Shown here: in pieces, positions 8,804 through 17,761 of the stretch
Numbering within the stretch: the first letter of the stretch is position 1
Layout: the number at the start of each line of letters is the position of its first letter
Assembly: GCA_964352025.1 (NCBI GenBank)
Contig: CAYGPZ010000010.1
Span: 50,239-114,238 of the forward strand
DNA from: Hirschia sp964352025
GTDB taxonomy: Bacteria; Pseudomonadota; Alphaproteobacteria; Caulobacterales; Hyphomonadaceae
Length of the DNA: 64,000 nt
Reading direction: 5' to 3'
The notes under the pieces: model-generated
What the model saw: only the letters and a program-made list of their open reading frames with translations
Told to the model about the DNA's origin: nothing
Databases searched by the model: none
Translations under genes and position numbers: made by a program

Positions 8804-9526
8804 CTAGCCTCCAAATACTCTTTTTAAGAGTTTTGATGTCTGCTTGACCGGATCATTCCGGATCGCTTGCTCTTCTTTAGCAAGATAAAAGAACAATCCG
8901 TCAAGTGCCCCGTCCACAGCATGATTGACTAATTCGCCTCGAACACTCGTTACCATATCTGATGGCACGTATTTTCCGACCACAGATTCCATCTGCGTTA
9001 AAGCACCGACCTGCCCCATAGCGGTGACAACATATGGCTTAAACTCTTGACGTAATTGCATTTCTGTTTTGCTACGTAAAAATTCGGTTGCTGCAGTATC
9101 ACCACCATTGAATAGCGACATAGCATCATCAATCGTCATCGACGTCACGGCGGAAACAAAAAGTTTTTTTGCTTTTGGTGCAGCTTCTTCGGCGGCGCGG
9201 TTCATTTTAAGCTCTAGTTCATTCAACGCGCCGTCCATACCGACACGCCCCAATGATTTTTGAACTTTGCCCAAATCACCCGGTAATTTAATCTTGATGC
9301 TAGAGTCATTAAAATAGCCATCGCGCGCTGCGAGGTTATCAACAACCCGCTCTGATCCTACTTTCAGGGCTTCTTTTAGACCTGCACTGACTTCAGCGGT
9401 TGTGACGGGGCCAGCGGCCTCAGAAATACCACCCAAAATTCGAGATAGGTCCGGATTACCATCAGTAACACATCCTGTTGTTGAAGCAGCTACCAAAGTC
9501 GACAGCGCTATAAACACGTTCCTCAA
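8804..9526 (-). CDS. DUF4197 lipoprotein
   Basis: 240 residues, apparently from a TTG start with AGGGGAAG just upstream. It has a lipoprotein signal with lipobox TTGC. The body matches the DUF4197 pattern: AEVSAGLKEALKVGSERVV, YFNDSSIKIKLPGDLGKVQ, LELKMNRAAEEAAPKAKKLF and a DGLFFYLAKEEQAIR end. DUF4197 proteins are envelope-anchored and mostly helical, with no known function. It forms a two-gene unit with the hydrolase that follows it. Confidence 0.85.
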   Translation of the reverse strand: MRNVFIALSTLVAASTTGCVTDGNPDLSRILGGISEAAGPVTTAEVSAGLKEALKVGSERVVDNLAARDGYFNDSSIKIKLPGDLGKVQKSLGRVGMDGALNELELKMNRAAEEAAPKAKKLFVSAVTSMTIDDAMSLFNGGDTAATEFLRSKTEMQLRQEFKPYVVTAMGQVGALTQMESVVGKYVPSDMVTSVRGELVNHAVDGALDGLFFYLAKEEQAIRNDPVKQTSKLLKRVFGG

Positions 9527-9735
9527 ATGACTTCCCCTTTATATAAAACCGCCTTGTCAGCCCCAACCAACACGCTTTGTTTTACAATAGCTCACTACAA
9601 CATTATCACGATTGCAGATTTTATTCAGCAATCCTATTTCACATCTTGCAGCAATTAATTGTCTTTTACCAAATATTTTTAGCATTTTTCGTGAATTATA
9701 CTTGGCTTTAACGCAATTTGCTTAATCAACTTCTT

Positions 9736-10548
9736 ATGAAAAAACGACAGCATCATAGCCTAAAGTTTGTAGCGGTAAGTGTATGTTTCCTTGCCCTCAT
9801 GACAAATAATACACTAGCTGTAAGTGAACCTTCTGCAACGCAAAATGAACAGACCATAAAGCACGCAAGAGTTACTGATATAATCGCACAAGCTAGCGGG
9901 CATAAATTACAGATTCTTGTATCTATGGATGCTCAACCTAAAACAGCTGCTACGATTATAACGGATGAAGGCTGCAAACTATCGATCAAAGGTGTGCAGC
10001 TTACGCACAAAAACGTTATTCCTTTGACCAACATGGCAGTCAGCCAAGCTATTATAGCCCCGACTCCCAATTCCCAATCTACCGAAATCAATTTTACAAC
10101 GTCAGATATTGATAAGGTCGAAACCCAAATCTACAAAAATGCGATATTAGTTTCAGCCAACCTTGTGAATGCTGTTCCAATAGCAAACAATCACAAGCAA
10201 GTTTTGCATAAAACAAATACAACAACTAACTTCAAAGGCACTTTTGGTCTTTCCCAAAACGTTTGCGAAAAAGCTGATGCCGCCATTAAACTTGATAGTT
10301 GGAACCTTGATGCCCTCGCTGATCAGGCACTTTGTCTGATCGCTGCGAATGACCTGGATCGCGCTGAACCAATAATCGCGCAATTGAAAAACTTTGCTGC
10401 AGACAATTGGAAACTTCACCTCGCCAATGGCGAATTACTTCGCTTGAGCGGGAATACAAGTGAAGCTCAAATCAGTTTTCAATATGCCATCCAACACGCC
10501 CAAGCTGAGAAAGATCGCGCCGCCATACGATCTTGGATGCAACGCTAA
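9736..10548 (+). CDS. Secreted TPR-type protein with an AMIN-like N-terminal region
   Basis: 270 residues from the ATG at 9736; no strong ribosome-binding site is visible and the TTG at 9718 is an alternative. A signal peptide (MKKRQHH, hydrophobic stretch, cleavage near TLAVS) is present. Residues of about 45-150 are beta-rich (VTDIIAQASGHKLQILVSMD) and recall AMIN domains, but only loosely. The last 100 residues contain two to three tetratricopeptide-like helical hairpins (AAIKLDSWNLDALADQALCLIA, LHLANGELLRLSGNTSEAQ). It is convergent with fadD. Function unknown. Confidence 0.6.
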   Translation: MKKRQHHSLKFVAVSVCFLALMTNNTLAVSEPSATQNEQTIKHARVTDIIAQASGHKLQILVSMDAQPKTAATIITDEGCKLSIKGVQLTHKNVIPLTNMAVSQAIIAPTPNSQSTEINFTTSDIDKVETQIYKNAILVSANLVNAVPIANNHKQVLHKTNTTTNFKGTFGLSQNVCEKADAAIKLDSWNLDALADQALCLIAANDLDRAEPIIAQLKNFAADNWKLHLANGELLRLSGNTSEAQISFQYAIQHAQAEKDRAAIRSWMQR

Positions 10549-10567
10549 TTTTATGTACGCTAAGACA

Positions 10568-12253
10568 TCAATTATCACGCAGGTCTTTGCGAAGAACTTT
10601 ACCAACTGGCGATTTGGGTAGCTCATCGATGAATTCGATATGTTTGGGCCGCTTGTAGCCAGTTAGCTCTTCTTCACAGTGCGCAAGAATTTTTTCTTTG
10701 GTTAGAGTATCTGATCCACGTACCACAAATATTTTAACCGCCTCTCCTGAACGCTCATCAGGAACACCAATAGCTGCGACTTCGGCAACGCCTTCACAAG
10801 CCGAAACAACATTTTCAATCTCATTGCTAAAAACATTGAAACCAGACACAAGGATCATATCTTTCTTGCGATCAACAATAGTGACATAGCCTTTTTCATC
10901 CATTAGCCCAATATCGCCAGTGGCGAGATAGCCATCATCGTCAAAGCTATTCTTAGTGGCTTCTTCGTTCTGCCAATATCCAACCATGACGTTTGGACCT
11001 TTAATCCAGATCTCCCCGGTTTCACAAGGATCTAAGTCATTTCCTTCGTCATCACGGATCGCGATCAGAATAGACGGCATAGGCAAACCGATTGTGCCGT
11101 TAAACTTCTCCAATGGATATGGATTACACGTTCCAGCACCAGTCGTTTCAGTCATACCCCATCCTTCAAGAATAGGTTTCTTAGTCAGGTCTCGCCAACC
11201 GTCAGCCACACTTTGATGCGTTGCGGTACCGCCCGCAATAAACACACGTGCGTGAGAAAAATCGATACTTCCAACATTCTCATTATTAAGTATCGCCTGA
11301 TAAAGTGTGTTCAATCCAATCATAAGATTGAAAGGCGTTTTCCTCATGGTTTTGATCAAACCATTAATGTCACGCGGATTAGGTATCAACACACATTTAG
11401 CACCGCTGAATAACCCCATAGCGCTGATATACAATGTAAAAATATGATATAGCGGTAGAGGCAGCAAAAAGATCGGATCTTCAATCTCTGGCGACGCATT
11501 CATAGCAGGCTTATTCCATGCTGTTGATGCCATGCCTGCCGCTAGGACGTTGCGCTGCGTCAGCATAGCGCCTTTGGACACACCTGTTGTACCGCCGGTA
11601 TATTGAAGCACTGCGATGTCTTCTGGCTTATGATCCTGTGGCGTATACGCTTTACCTTTACCGCTCTCGAGAAAATCAGAAAAATGCAAATAATCATCGA
11701 TTTTCCAAGCCGGAATTTCTCGACGGACACGCTTAAGCAAAAAGTTAGCAACGGCACCTTTGGCCCCACCGAATATATCGCCGATATGCGTAACAACGAC
11801 ATGTTTTACATTCGTGTGCGGGAGTGCTTCCTCTAATGTTGATGCGAAATTTTCAAGGATAAAAACCACATCAGCACCACTATCATTCAGCTGATGTTCC
11901 AACTCACGTGGTGTATAGAGTGGATTGACGCCAACAGGTATAAATCCACCACGCATAGCCCCAATTAATGTGATGAGGTATTGAGGGATAGTCGGCATCA
12001 TAATCGCAATGCGCGCGCCTTTCTCTAGCCCCATATCCTGAAGCGCAGACGCCATTTTCGCTGAATCATCATCAAGCCGTTTATAAGTCCACTCTACCCC
12101 TAAACATTCAAGAGCAGGTTTTTCAGCAAACTTCTCCAAACAATCATTTATATTCTCAATGTATGTGTTTTCCCCAAGGTCCAATGTCGCTGGAACGCCT
12201 TGCGAATAATTTTTAGTCCAAAAAGGTGCTGATTGAGACTTATCTTCTGCCAT
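10568..12253 (-). CDS. fadD: Long-chain fatty-acid--CoA ligase
   Basis: 561 residues from the ATG at 12251-12253, preceded by GAGGAGG. It has the full set of adenylate-forming motifs: YTGGTTGVSKGAM (P-loop-like), GWGMTETTG, TGDIGLMDEKGY and DRKKDMILVSGFNV, with a C-terminal LPKSPVGKVLRK carrying the catalytic Lys. The sequence order and length fit FadD, which activates long-chain fatty acids to acyl-CoA using ATP, feeding beta-oxidation. The beta-oxidation operon lies 32 kb away on the same strand. It is transcribed alone, convergent with the TPR gene. Confidence 0.9.
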   Translation of the reverse strand: MAEDKSQSAPFWTKNYSQGVPATLDLGENTYIENINDCLEKFAEKPALECLGVEWTYKRLDDDSAKMASALQDMGLEKGARIAIMMPTIPQYLITLIGAMRGGFIPVGVNPLYTPRELEHQLNDSGADVVFILENFASTLEEALPHTNVKHVVVTHIGDIFGGAKGAVANFLLKRVRREIPAWKIDDYLHFSDFLESGKGKAYTPQDHKPEDIAVLQYTGGTTGVSKGAMLTQRNVLAAGMASTAWNKPAMNASPEIEDPIFLLPLPLYHIFTLYISAMGLFSGAKCVLIPNPRDINGLIKTMRKTPFNLMIGLNTLYQAILNNENVGSIDFSHARVFIAGGTATHQSVADGWRDLTKKPILEGWGMTETTGAGTCNPYPLEKFNGTIGLPMPSILIAIRDDEGNDLDPCETGEIWIKGPNVMVGYWQNEEATKNSFDDDGYLATGDIGLMDEKGYVTIVDRKKDMILVSGFNVFSNEIENVVSACEGVAEVAAIGVPDERSGEAVKIFVVRGSDTLTKEKILAHCEEELTGYKRPKHIEFIDELPKSPVGKVLRKDLRDN

Positions 12254-12399
12254 CTGGGAAATCCTCCTCAATCAGGCGGGTGACATCGAAATACTGCAGT
12301 GTCAACTTCACTTAGGGTGAGCTAAAAAAATACTTTTTTGAGTGTATCGGATGTCAATTAACTTTTGATATATGCGTTTTAGAATAGCAGATCGCTAAG

Positions 12400-13503
12400 C
12401 TATATTTCTAACAAATCATCTAGCAAAATTCGCGCAGAATCTTCCCATTTCATATTTGCAGTTTGCGCTTTTCCCTGTGCACCATATTGCGATCGTAAAT
12501 TAGCGTCACACGCAAACTTTTTAATTGCATTCATCCAGCTATCGGATTCATCAGCTTCAGCATAAACCGCCGCCTCACCGCACACTTCTGACATAGAAGA
12601 ATTGTCGCTAACAATCGTTGGGCACCCCAACCTCATTGCCTCTGCTGGCGGCAATCCAAATCCATCATGCTTTGACGGATAGGCAAAACAAAGCGCGTTT
12701 TCATATAATGCACGACGCTTTGCATCGCTTATGCGCCCCGTAAACACGACGCGACTAGACGCGTCTATTCCTTCATCCTTGAAAGTATCTTTCATATCTG
12801 GACCAAAGAGTACGAGTGGAAGCTTTAGCGATTTCTCTTGCCTGACAGATGGATCAAATACATCCATCAATACCCGCATATTTTTGTGCTTATAGGAGTT
12901 AGACAGTCCGAGCACATAGCCATTCTTCTTCAATCCATATTTAGCCAATATCGAAGTATCAGCCTTCATTCGATCGACATGGTCCAACCCATGCGGAAGA
13001 ACACGTACCTTCTCTTTATTTACGATACCTTTTTTCACCAATTGATCGGCAGTATATCTAGATGGCGTATAAATGCGTTTGTAATTCTGTCCCATCATCA
13101 AGTTCAAAAGCTTGGCGTAAATTACATATCCTTTTGAAAATGAAACAGGTGAATTGTAGACGTTCACATCATGGATGAAGGCAACTGAATTTGAAGAGAA
13201 TACAGGACCTATATTACAAAAATTGAGTAATAATTTTCCGCCGGCCATGCGAGGCAAGGTCCATTGTTGCCATAGAGGGCGTGGCAGAGTGCCCTCCTGC
13301 TGGTACCTAGCAGATACGCCATCGACCTCATCAAAATGATCTTCGGTTAGAAAGACATCCAGATCACCCAGAAAGTCGCGATAGCGCTCCTCATTTTTAA
13401 GATTTTTGAATGCTCGTAGATATTCTGACGCCACGCGTCCTTCAGCGTAGGGTTCACGGTGTAAAAACGCACCATTAATGGCAATAGTCTTGCGAATGCT
13501 CAT
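12400..13503 (-). CDS. Glycosyltransferase, GT4 (group 1) family
   Basis: 367 residues. The C-terminal half has the GT-B group 1 pattern: VLPHGLDHV, NGYVLGLSNSYKHKN, RVVFTGRISDAKRRALYENA, then AYPSKHDGFGLPPAEAMRLGCP. The E-x7-E catalytic motif has Asp280 in the first position (DGFGLPPAE). Such enzymes transfer a sugar from a nucleotide-sugar donor at the cytoplasmic face during polysaccharide or LPS synthesis. It is divergent from kdsB, which suggests a role in the same surface glycan. Acceptor and donor are unknown. Confidence 0.82.
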   Translation of the reverse strand: MSIRKTIAINGAFLHREPYAEGRVASEYLRAFKNLKNEERYRDFLGDLDVFLTEDHFDEVDGVSARYQQEGTLPRPLWQQWTLPRMAGGKLLLNFCNIGPVFSSNSVAFIHDVNVYNSPVSFSKGYVIYAKLLNLMMGQNYKRIYTPSRYTADQLVKKGIVNKEKVRVLPHGLDHVDRMKADTSILAKYGLKKNGYVLGLSNSYKHKNMRVLMDVFDPSVRQEKSLKLPLVLFGPDMKDTFKDEGIDASSRVVFTGRISDAKRRALYENALCFAYPSKHDGFGLPPAEAMRLGCPTIVSDNSSMSEVCGEAAVYAEADESDSWMNAIKKFACDANLRSQYGAQGKAQTANMKWEDSARILLDDLLEI

Positions 13504-13692
13504 TGCGGTTCGCCCCCATAAAATACGCTACACTTCGTCCAAATCGAAATCGAAAATTTCAAACTCAGCATTCAATTCAGATCGAATAAGATATGTTGTG
13601 CAATTGCAGGATAGTTTCAAGTGACATTTACATATGAAAGCCCTAAGAACTGTTCATAACAATTTTGGCAAAATCAAACTAAGGGGCCAATT

Positions 13693-14502
13693 GTGAAGAC
13701 GCTCATAGTCATACCCTCACGTTATGCATCCAAACGCTTTCCCGGCAAGCCGTTGCATATTATTGCAGGTCATTCCATGCTGGCGCGTGTCGTCGATATT
13801 GCTCGCAAAGTTTGCGTGGAAAATTCCGACGTGTCTTTTGTTGTGGCGACCGACAATGAAGAAATAGAAGCGCACGCAAACAGCATTAATGCACCTGTCG
13901 TCATGACCGATCCAGACCTCGCCTCAGGATCAGATCGCGCTTTAGCTGCAGCAAATATCTTCGCACCCGATGCCGATTTTATCGTCAATCTTCAAGGCGA
14001 TGCCCCCTTTACACCATCTGCACATGTGCAAGCCATTATTAAAGCGGGTGAAACATCAGATTGTGATGTCGTTACCCCCGTCCTTAACATGAGCTGGGAT
14101 GCATTAGATGTCATGCGCGTCCAGAAAAAGAGCCAACCATTCTCTGGTACAAGCTGCGTAAGACGCGCAGATGGCGAAGCTATGTGGTTTTCCAAATCAG
14201 AAATGCCAGCCAATCGCAAAGAAGCAGACCTTCGTAAAGCATCAGATATGTCTCCTGTTTGGCGCCATATCGGTCTTTATGGCTATAAGCGCGATGCGTT
14301 GGAAAGCTTTACCCAATTACCCGAAGGCCATTACGAGCGCCTTGAAGGGTTAGAGCAGCTACGTTTCCTTGAAAATGGTATGCGCATTATGACTGTGCCT
14401 GTTGAAACGACAGACGCCGCTATGTGGGGTGTGGATACGCCGGAAGACGCCGCCTTTGCAGAACAACTTATCGCCGAGCAAGGCGACCCGATGAAAGCCT
14501 AA
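13693..14502 (+). CDS. kdsB: 3-deoxy-manno-octulosonate cytidylyltransferase (CMP-KDO synthetase)
   Basis: 269 residues from a GTG start with AAGGGG upstream. The N-terminal IPSRYASKRFPGKPL is the nucleotidyltransferase loop of KdsB. VVATDNEEI, NLQGDAPF and HIGLYGYKRDAL, with a closing EGLEQLRFLENGMRI, are family hallmarks. It activates KDO as CMP-KDO for inner-core LPS (or capsule) assembly in the cytoplasm. The stop codon is only 3 bp from the next gene, so translation is likely coupled. A kdsD gene lies just beyond, convergently. Confidence 0.92.
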   Translation: MKTLIVIPSRYASKRFPGKPLHIIAGHSMLARVVDIARKVCVENSDVSFVVATDNEEIEAHANSINAPVVMTDPDLASGSDRALAAANIFAPDADFIVNLQGDAPFTPSAHVQAIIKAGETSDCDVVTPVLNMSWDALDVMRVQKKSQPFSGTSCVRRADGEAMWFSKSEMPANRKEADLRKASDMSPVWRHIGLYGYKRDALESFTQLPEGHYERLEGLEQLRFLENGMRIMTVPVETTDAAMWGVDTPEDAAFAEQLIAEQGDPMKA

Positions 14503-14505
14503 TTC

Positions 14506-15132
14506 ATGTATCGTGATATCTATATTGTTCGCCACGGCAACACATTTGACAAAGGCGATGTGGTCACACGCGTGGGTGCAAATACCGATCTGGATTTATC
14601 TAATTCTGGTCAAGCTCAAGCTGATGCACTCGCTCGCCACAATGATTTGCAATCCACCGTATTTGCACGCGCTCTTTGCAGCCCGCTCAAACGCACCACG
14701 CAAACTGCGCGCACAATACTCGCATCCAATACGCAGCCTCCCGAATTAGAGTTTGTCGATTTCCTGAGAGAGATTGATTATGGCCCTGATGAGAACCAGC
14801 CAGAAGAAGACGTCATTGCCCGTATTGGTCAAAATGCGCTGGATGCTTGGGAGAACAGCGCCATTGCTCCTGATGGATGGCTAGTTGATACAGATTCGCT
14901 GATGACTGCTTGGATCGCCCTATTCGAGCAAGCAACAGCATCTCTGTCTGAAGACAATACTGCACCCTATCTTGTGGTCACATCCAATGGAGTAGCGCGC
15001 TTTGCCCTCAAGGCCATTAAAGACCAATCAGGCGCAGACCTAAAGCTAAAAACAGGTGCTTATGGCGTTATTCGAGCATTCAGCGACGGCGCATTCGCAG
15101 TCCAAGAATGGAATGTGAGACCCGCTAAGTAA
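14506..15132 (+). CDS. Histidine phosphatase family protein
   Basis: 208 residues. The RHG motif IYIVRHGNTF, with LSNSGQAQADALARH, SPLKRTTQTA and the acidic loop REIDYGPDE, matches the histidine phosphatase (phosphoglycerate-mutase-like) superfamily. A C-terminal VVTSNGVARFAL segment appears in place of the usual second catalytic His motif (typically VSHG), with Ser-Asn where Ser-His would be expected, so activity may be altered. It directly follows kdsB, and the context suggests a role in KDO or surface-sugar metabolism, although the classical KDO-8-P phosphatase KdsC is a HAD enzyme. Confidence 0.8.
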   Translation: MYRDIYIVRHGNTFDKGDVVTRVGANTDLDLSNSGQAQADALARHNDLQSTVFARALCSPLKRTTQTARTILASNTQPPELEFVDFLREIDYGPDENQPEEDVIARIGQNALDAWENSAIAPDGWLVDTDSLMTAWIALFEQATASLSEDNTAPYLVVTSNGVARFALKAIKDQSGADLKLKTGAYGVIRAFSDGAFAVQEWNVRPAK

Positions 15133-15135
15133 GTG

Positions 15136-16110
15136 CTAGATTACACCATCTGATAGACAATCATGCACGTGCAAAATACCAACTGGCTTAGTCCCTTCAA
15201 CAACAAATAGCGCCGTAATACGGCTGGAACTTAACATTTCCAGCGCCCGTGCAGCCAGCATATCATTGGTAATTGTCTTAGGTGATTTCGTCATAATGTC
15301 TTGAACATTCACGGTATTCAAATCGGTGCCAAAATGGCGACGCAAATCACCGTCGGTAATCATACCAGTTAGGTTCCCACCCGCATCGACGACACCCACA
15401 CACCCAAAACCACCTTTGGAAATCATTGGCACTGCATCACCTGCGATACTGCCCTCTTGAACCAATGGTAGAACAGCGTGATCCTTTACCAAGTCCTCAA
15501 CACGGCGAAACGCTGCGCCTAGCTTTCCGCCAGGATGGTAGGTCTTAAAGTCACTCTCACCAAAGCCCTTATCGGTAAGCAAAGTCACAGCCAGAGCATC
15601 CCCCACTGCAAGCGTCATGGTTGTACTCGTTGTAGGTGCCCTCGTTGCTCCACATGCTTCTTGCGCCGGTGGTAATAGCAAAAGACAGTCAGCCGCTTTT
15701 CCTAGGCTTGATTTTTCACCAGACGTGATCGCGATAAGCGGAATTTTAAATCGTCGCGTATAGGCAATCATATCCGCTAATTCTTTTGTCTCACCAGAAT
15801 TAGACAGCGCCAGTACAACATCTTTCTGGCTGATCATTCCCAAATCACCATGGCTGGCTTCGCCCGGATGTACAAAGCTGGCTGGGGCACCAGTAGAAGC
15901 CAAAGTTGCGGCAATCTTGTTTCCGATATGCCCCGACTTACCCATGCCGGAAACGATGATACGTCCCTCGACATTTTTCATCAGCTGAATCGCACGCGGA
16001 AAGGCTTCTGCTAGAATTGATGAGCTATCTGCCTGTAACGCATTTACAAGCGCATCAAGCCCTTTGATTTCGCATTGAAGCACATCACGCGCATTCGCCA
16101 GATAATCCAT
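15136..16110 (-). CDS. kdsD: Arabinose-5-phosphate isomerase, KpsF/GutQ type
   Basis: 324 residues. An N-terminal SIS domain (RIIVSGMGKSGHIGNKIAATLASTG, ALSNSGETKEL, ITSGEKSSL) is followed by two CBS domains (MISKGGFGCVGVVD, LTGMITDGDLRRH, ILHVHDCLSDGVI). This is the standard layout of KdsD/KpsF, which converts ribulose-5-P to arabinose-5-P, the precursor of KDO. Together with kdsB on the opposite strand it marks a KDO locus. AGGGTG precedes the ATG. The upstream leader carries a nested dyad. Confidence 0.92.
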   Translation of the reverse strand: MDYLANARDVLQCEIKGLDALVNALQADSSSILAEAFPRAIQLMKNVEGRIIVSGMGKSGHIGNKIAATLASTGAPASFVHPGEASHGDLGMISQKDVVLALSNSGETKELADMIAYTRRFKIPLIAITSGEKSSLGKAADCLLLLPPAQEACGATRAPTTSTTMTLAVGDALAVTLLTDKGFGESDFKTYHPGGKLGAAFRRVEDLVKDHAVLPLVQEGSIAGDAVPMISKGGFGCVGVVDAGGNLTGMITDGDLRRHFGTDLNTVNVQDIMTKSPKTITNDMLAARALEMLSSSRITALFVVEGTKPVGILHVHDCLSDGVI

Positions 16111-16120
16111 ACTACACCCT

Positions 16121-16167
16121 ACTCGCTAACTGATTTGATTTGCAGAACAAATCCTCAATTCGCGAGT
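16121..16167 (-). promoter_or_regulatory. Nested dyad in the kdsD leader
   Basis: An outer pair, ACTCGC (16121-16126) with GCGAGT (16162-16167), encloses an inner hairpin, GATTTG (16137-16142) with CAAATC (16148-16153), loop of five. It sits about 10 bp upstream of the kdsD start codon, near its ribosome-binding site. It could be a leader RNA structure or an operator. Confidence 0.3.
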
Positions 16168-16207
16168 AAACCTTATGGTTAGCAACGTCAACTTTTAGGG
16201 ACAAAGA

Positions 16208-16267
16208 CTAACGCCAACACCTTGGAAAGTCTCAATAAGTGTATTGGAAGGAGTTGGCCCTCGTTAG
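16208..16267 (+). promoter_or_regulatory. 60-nt imperfect inverted repeat upstream of the GPH transporter
   Basis: Three stacked helices are possible: CTAAC (16208-16212) with GTTAG (16263-16267); GCCAAC (16213-16218) with GTTGGC (16253-16258); CCTT (16220-16223) with AAGG (16248-16251). A separate apical hairpin, CAATA (16233-16237) with TATTG (16242-16246), caps the structure. The right arm has a 4-base bulge. There is no convincing T-run on either strand, so it is not an ordinary terminator. Confidence 0.4.
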
Positions 16268-16296
16268 CTTTTCACCAAGATAATAGTTCGCTCTGT

Positions 16297-16328
16297 GACC
16301 AGAATGGGCAAACGACTGGTCGATGCCC
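16297..16328 (+). promoter_or_regulatory. Possible H-type pseudoknot in the transporter leader
   Basis: Two perfect interleaved pairings exist: GACCAG (16297-16302) with CTGGTC (16316-16321), and GGGCA (16306-16310) with TGCCC (16324-16328). The order stem1-stem2-stem1'-stem2' is that of a compact pseudoknot. It ends about 60 bases before the ATG of the GPH symporter. Chance pairing cannot be excluded from a single sequence. Confidence 0.3.
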
Positions 16329-16387
16329 CTCTCTCTACTACGGTTAAACTTCGTCCTTCCAAGTGATAACTTCCGAAAAGAGCCGAT

Positions 16388-17761
16388 ATGATCGATTCCC
16401 AAAAAGTCACCACTATTCCAACCTCCATCAAACTTGCTTGGGGAAGTGGAGCTTTGGGTGTCGCGATATTAATGAATGTCGTTGCGGGGTTTGCGCTTTT
16501 TTACATGGTTAGCGTTTTAAAGATTAATCCCGCAATTGCTGGATTAATCGTTTCAATTACAAAGATTTTTGACCTTTTCACCGATCCGATAGTCGGCTCA
16601 TGGAGTGATCAGTTCAAATCCAAGCGAGGCCGTCGTAGACCATTCCTTGTCTATGGAGCTCTTTTATCGGCAATCTCATTCATTGCGATTTTCACTACTC
16701 CGGTTTTTGATAACCCAAATCTATCTGCCGCTTACATTTTTGTTGCAATGATCATCTACACTTTGGGTTATACACTCTTCAATGTGCCGTATCTCTCCAT
16801 GCCCGCTGAAATGACCGATGATTATCATGAACGCACTTCGATACATGGGTATAGGGTTGTGTTTGTCTCTGTTGCTGGGTTCATTGGTGCCTTCAAATTC
16901 ATAATTCTAGAAGCTTTTGGGGAAACCAGCTGGTTCTCATTTGCGATCATTGGTGTCGCAGGTGGAATCATCATTTTTGGATCAATGATGACAACCTATT
17001 TCGGAACAGGTGCAGCTCGGTTCACAGTTGCAGAGACAGAACGACCTAAAATATTGAACGAAGTCCGAATTGTATTCGCCAACAAGCATTTTGTGCGTCT
17101 AATTGCAGTTAAAGCCGTACAGTTATTCGGGGTCGCGGCAACAATCGCCTCAATGATGTTCTTCATCACACATACATTGCAACTGGGAGCTGGTGTCCTG
17201 TTATACTATGGCCTGCTCATCAGTATCGTATCGATCATCGTCACACCGCTTCTGGTCAAGCTTTCAAAAATTATCGGCAAACGCGAAACATACATCGTTG
17301 CCGCTGTTTTCTATATCTTGAATGTTTCCAGCTGGATTTTTGCAGAGCCCGGCGAACCACTTTGGGCACTACTATTGCGAGGCGGTTTAATCGGCATCGC
17401 GTCAGTCGGAAATGTAGTTATGGCCATGTCGATGTTGACCGACATTATCAATCTGGATGCTAAAAAATCTGGTGTAAGACGAGAAGGTATTTATACGTCA
17501 TTCTATAGCTTTGTTGAGAAATTCACCTTTGCATGCGGACCATTGATCGTTGGTTTGGCGTTAGCGTTTGCAGGGTTTGACGCGAACCTTCCAAGTGAAC
17601 AGCTTCAGACAGAGCCCATTCGTCAATCACTGCTGTTAGGCATGTCCTACATTCCTGCGGCGATGGGTATTCTGAGCATTATCCTTTTGGCTGGATATAA
17701 ACTCAAAGCTGAAGATGTTTCCGACACACAGGATGACAGCGAGGCGTTGGTCAGCAAATGA
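16388..17761 (+). CDS. GPH-family (glycoside-pentoside-hexuronide) cation symporter
   Basis: 457 residues with about twelve membrane segments. The N-terminal region SITKIFDLFTDPIVGSWSDQFKSKRGRRRPFLVYG carries the GPH/MFS signature: a conserved Asp-Pro pair in TM2 and the D-(K/R)-rich loop between TM2 and TM3 with the RRRPF motif. YTLFNVPYLSMPAEMTDDYHERT is also family-specific. GPH proteins import sugars or sugar conjugates with sodium or protons. The stop codon overlaps the start of the next gene (ATGA), so the two are co-translated. AAGAG precedes the ATG. Confidence 0.85.
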   Translation: MIDSQKVTTIPTSIKLAWGSGALGVAILMNVVAGFALFYMVSVLKINPAIAGLIVSITKIFDLFTDPIVGSWSDQFKSKRGRRRPFLVYGALLSAISFIAIFTTPVFDNPNLSAAYIFVAMIIYTLGYTLFNVPYLSMPAEMTDDYHERTSIHGYRVVFVSVAGFIGAFKFIILEAFGETSWFSFAIIGVAGGIIIFGSMMTTYFGTGAARFTVAETERPKILNEVRIVFANKHFVRLIAVKAVQLFGVAATIASMMFFITHTLQLGAGVLLYYGLLISIVSIIVTPLLVKLSKIIGKRETYIVAAVFYILNVSSWIFAEPGEPLWALLLRGGLIGIASVGNVVMAMSMLTDIINLDAKKSGVRREGIYTSFYSFVEKFTFACGPLIVGLALAFAGFDANLPSEQLQTEPIRQSLLLGMSYIPAAMGILSIILLAGYKLKAEDVSDTQDDSEALVSK

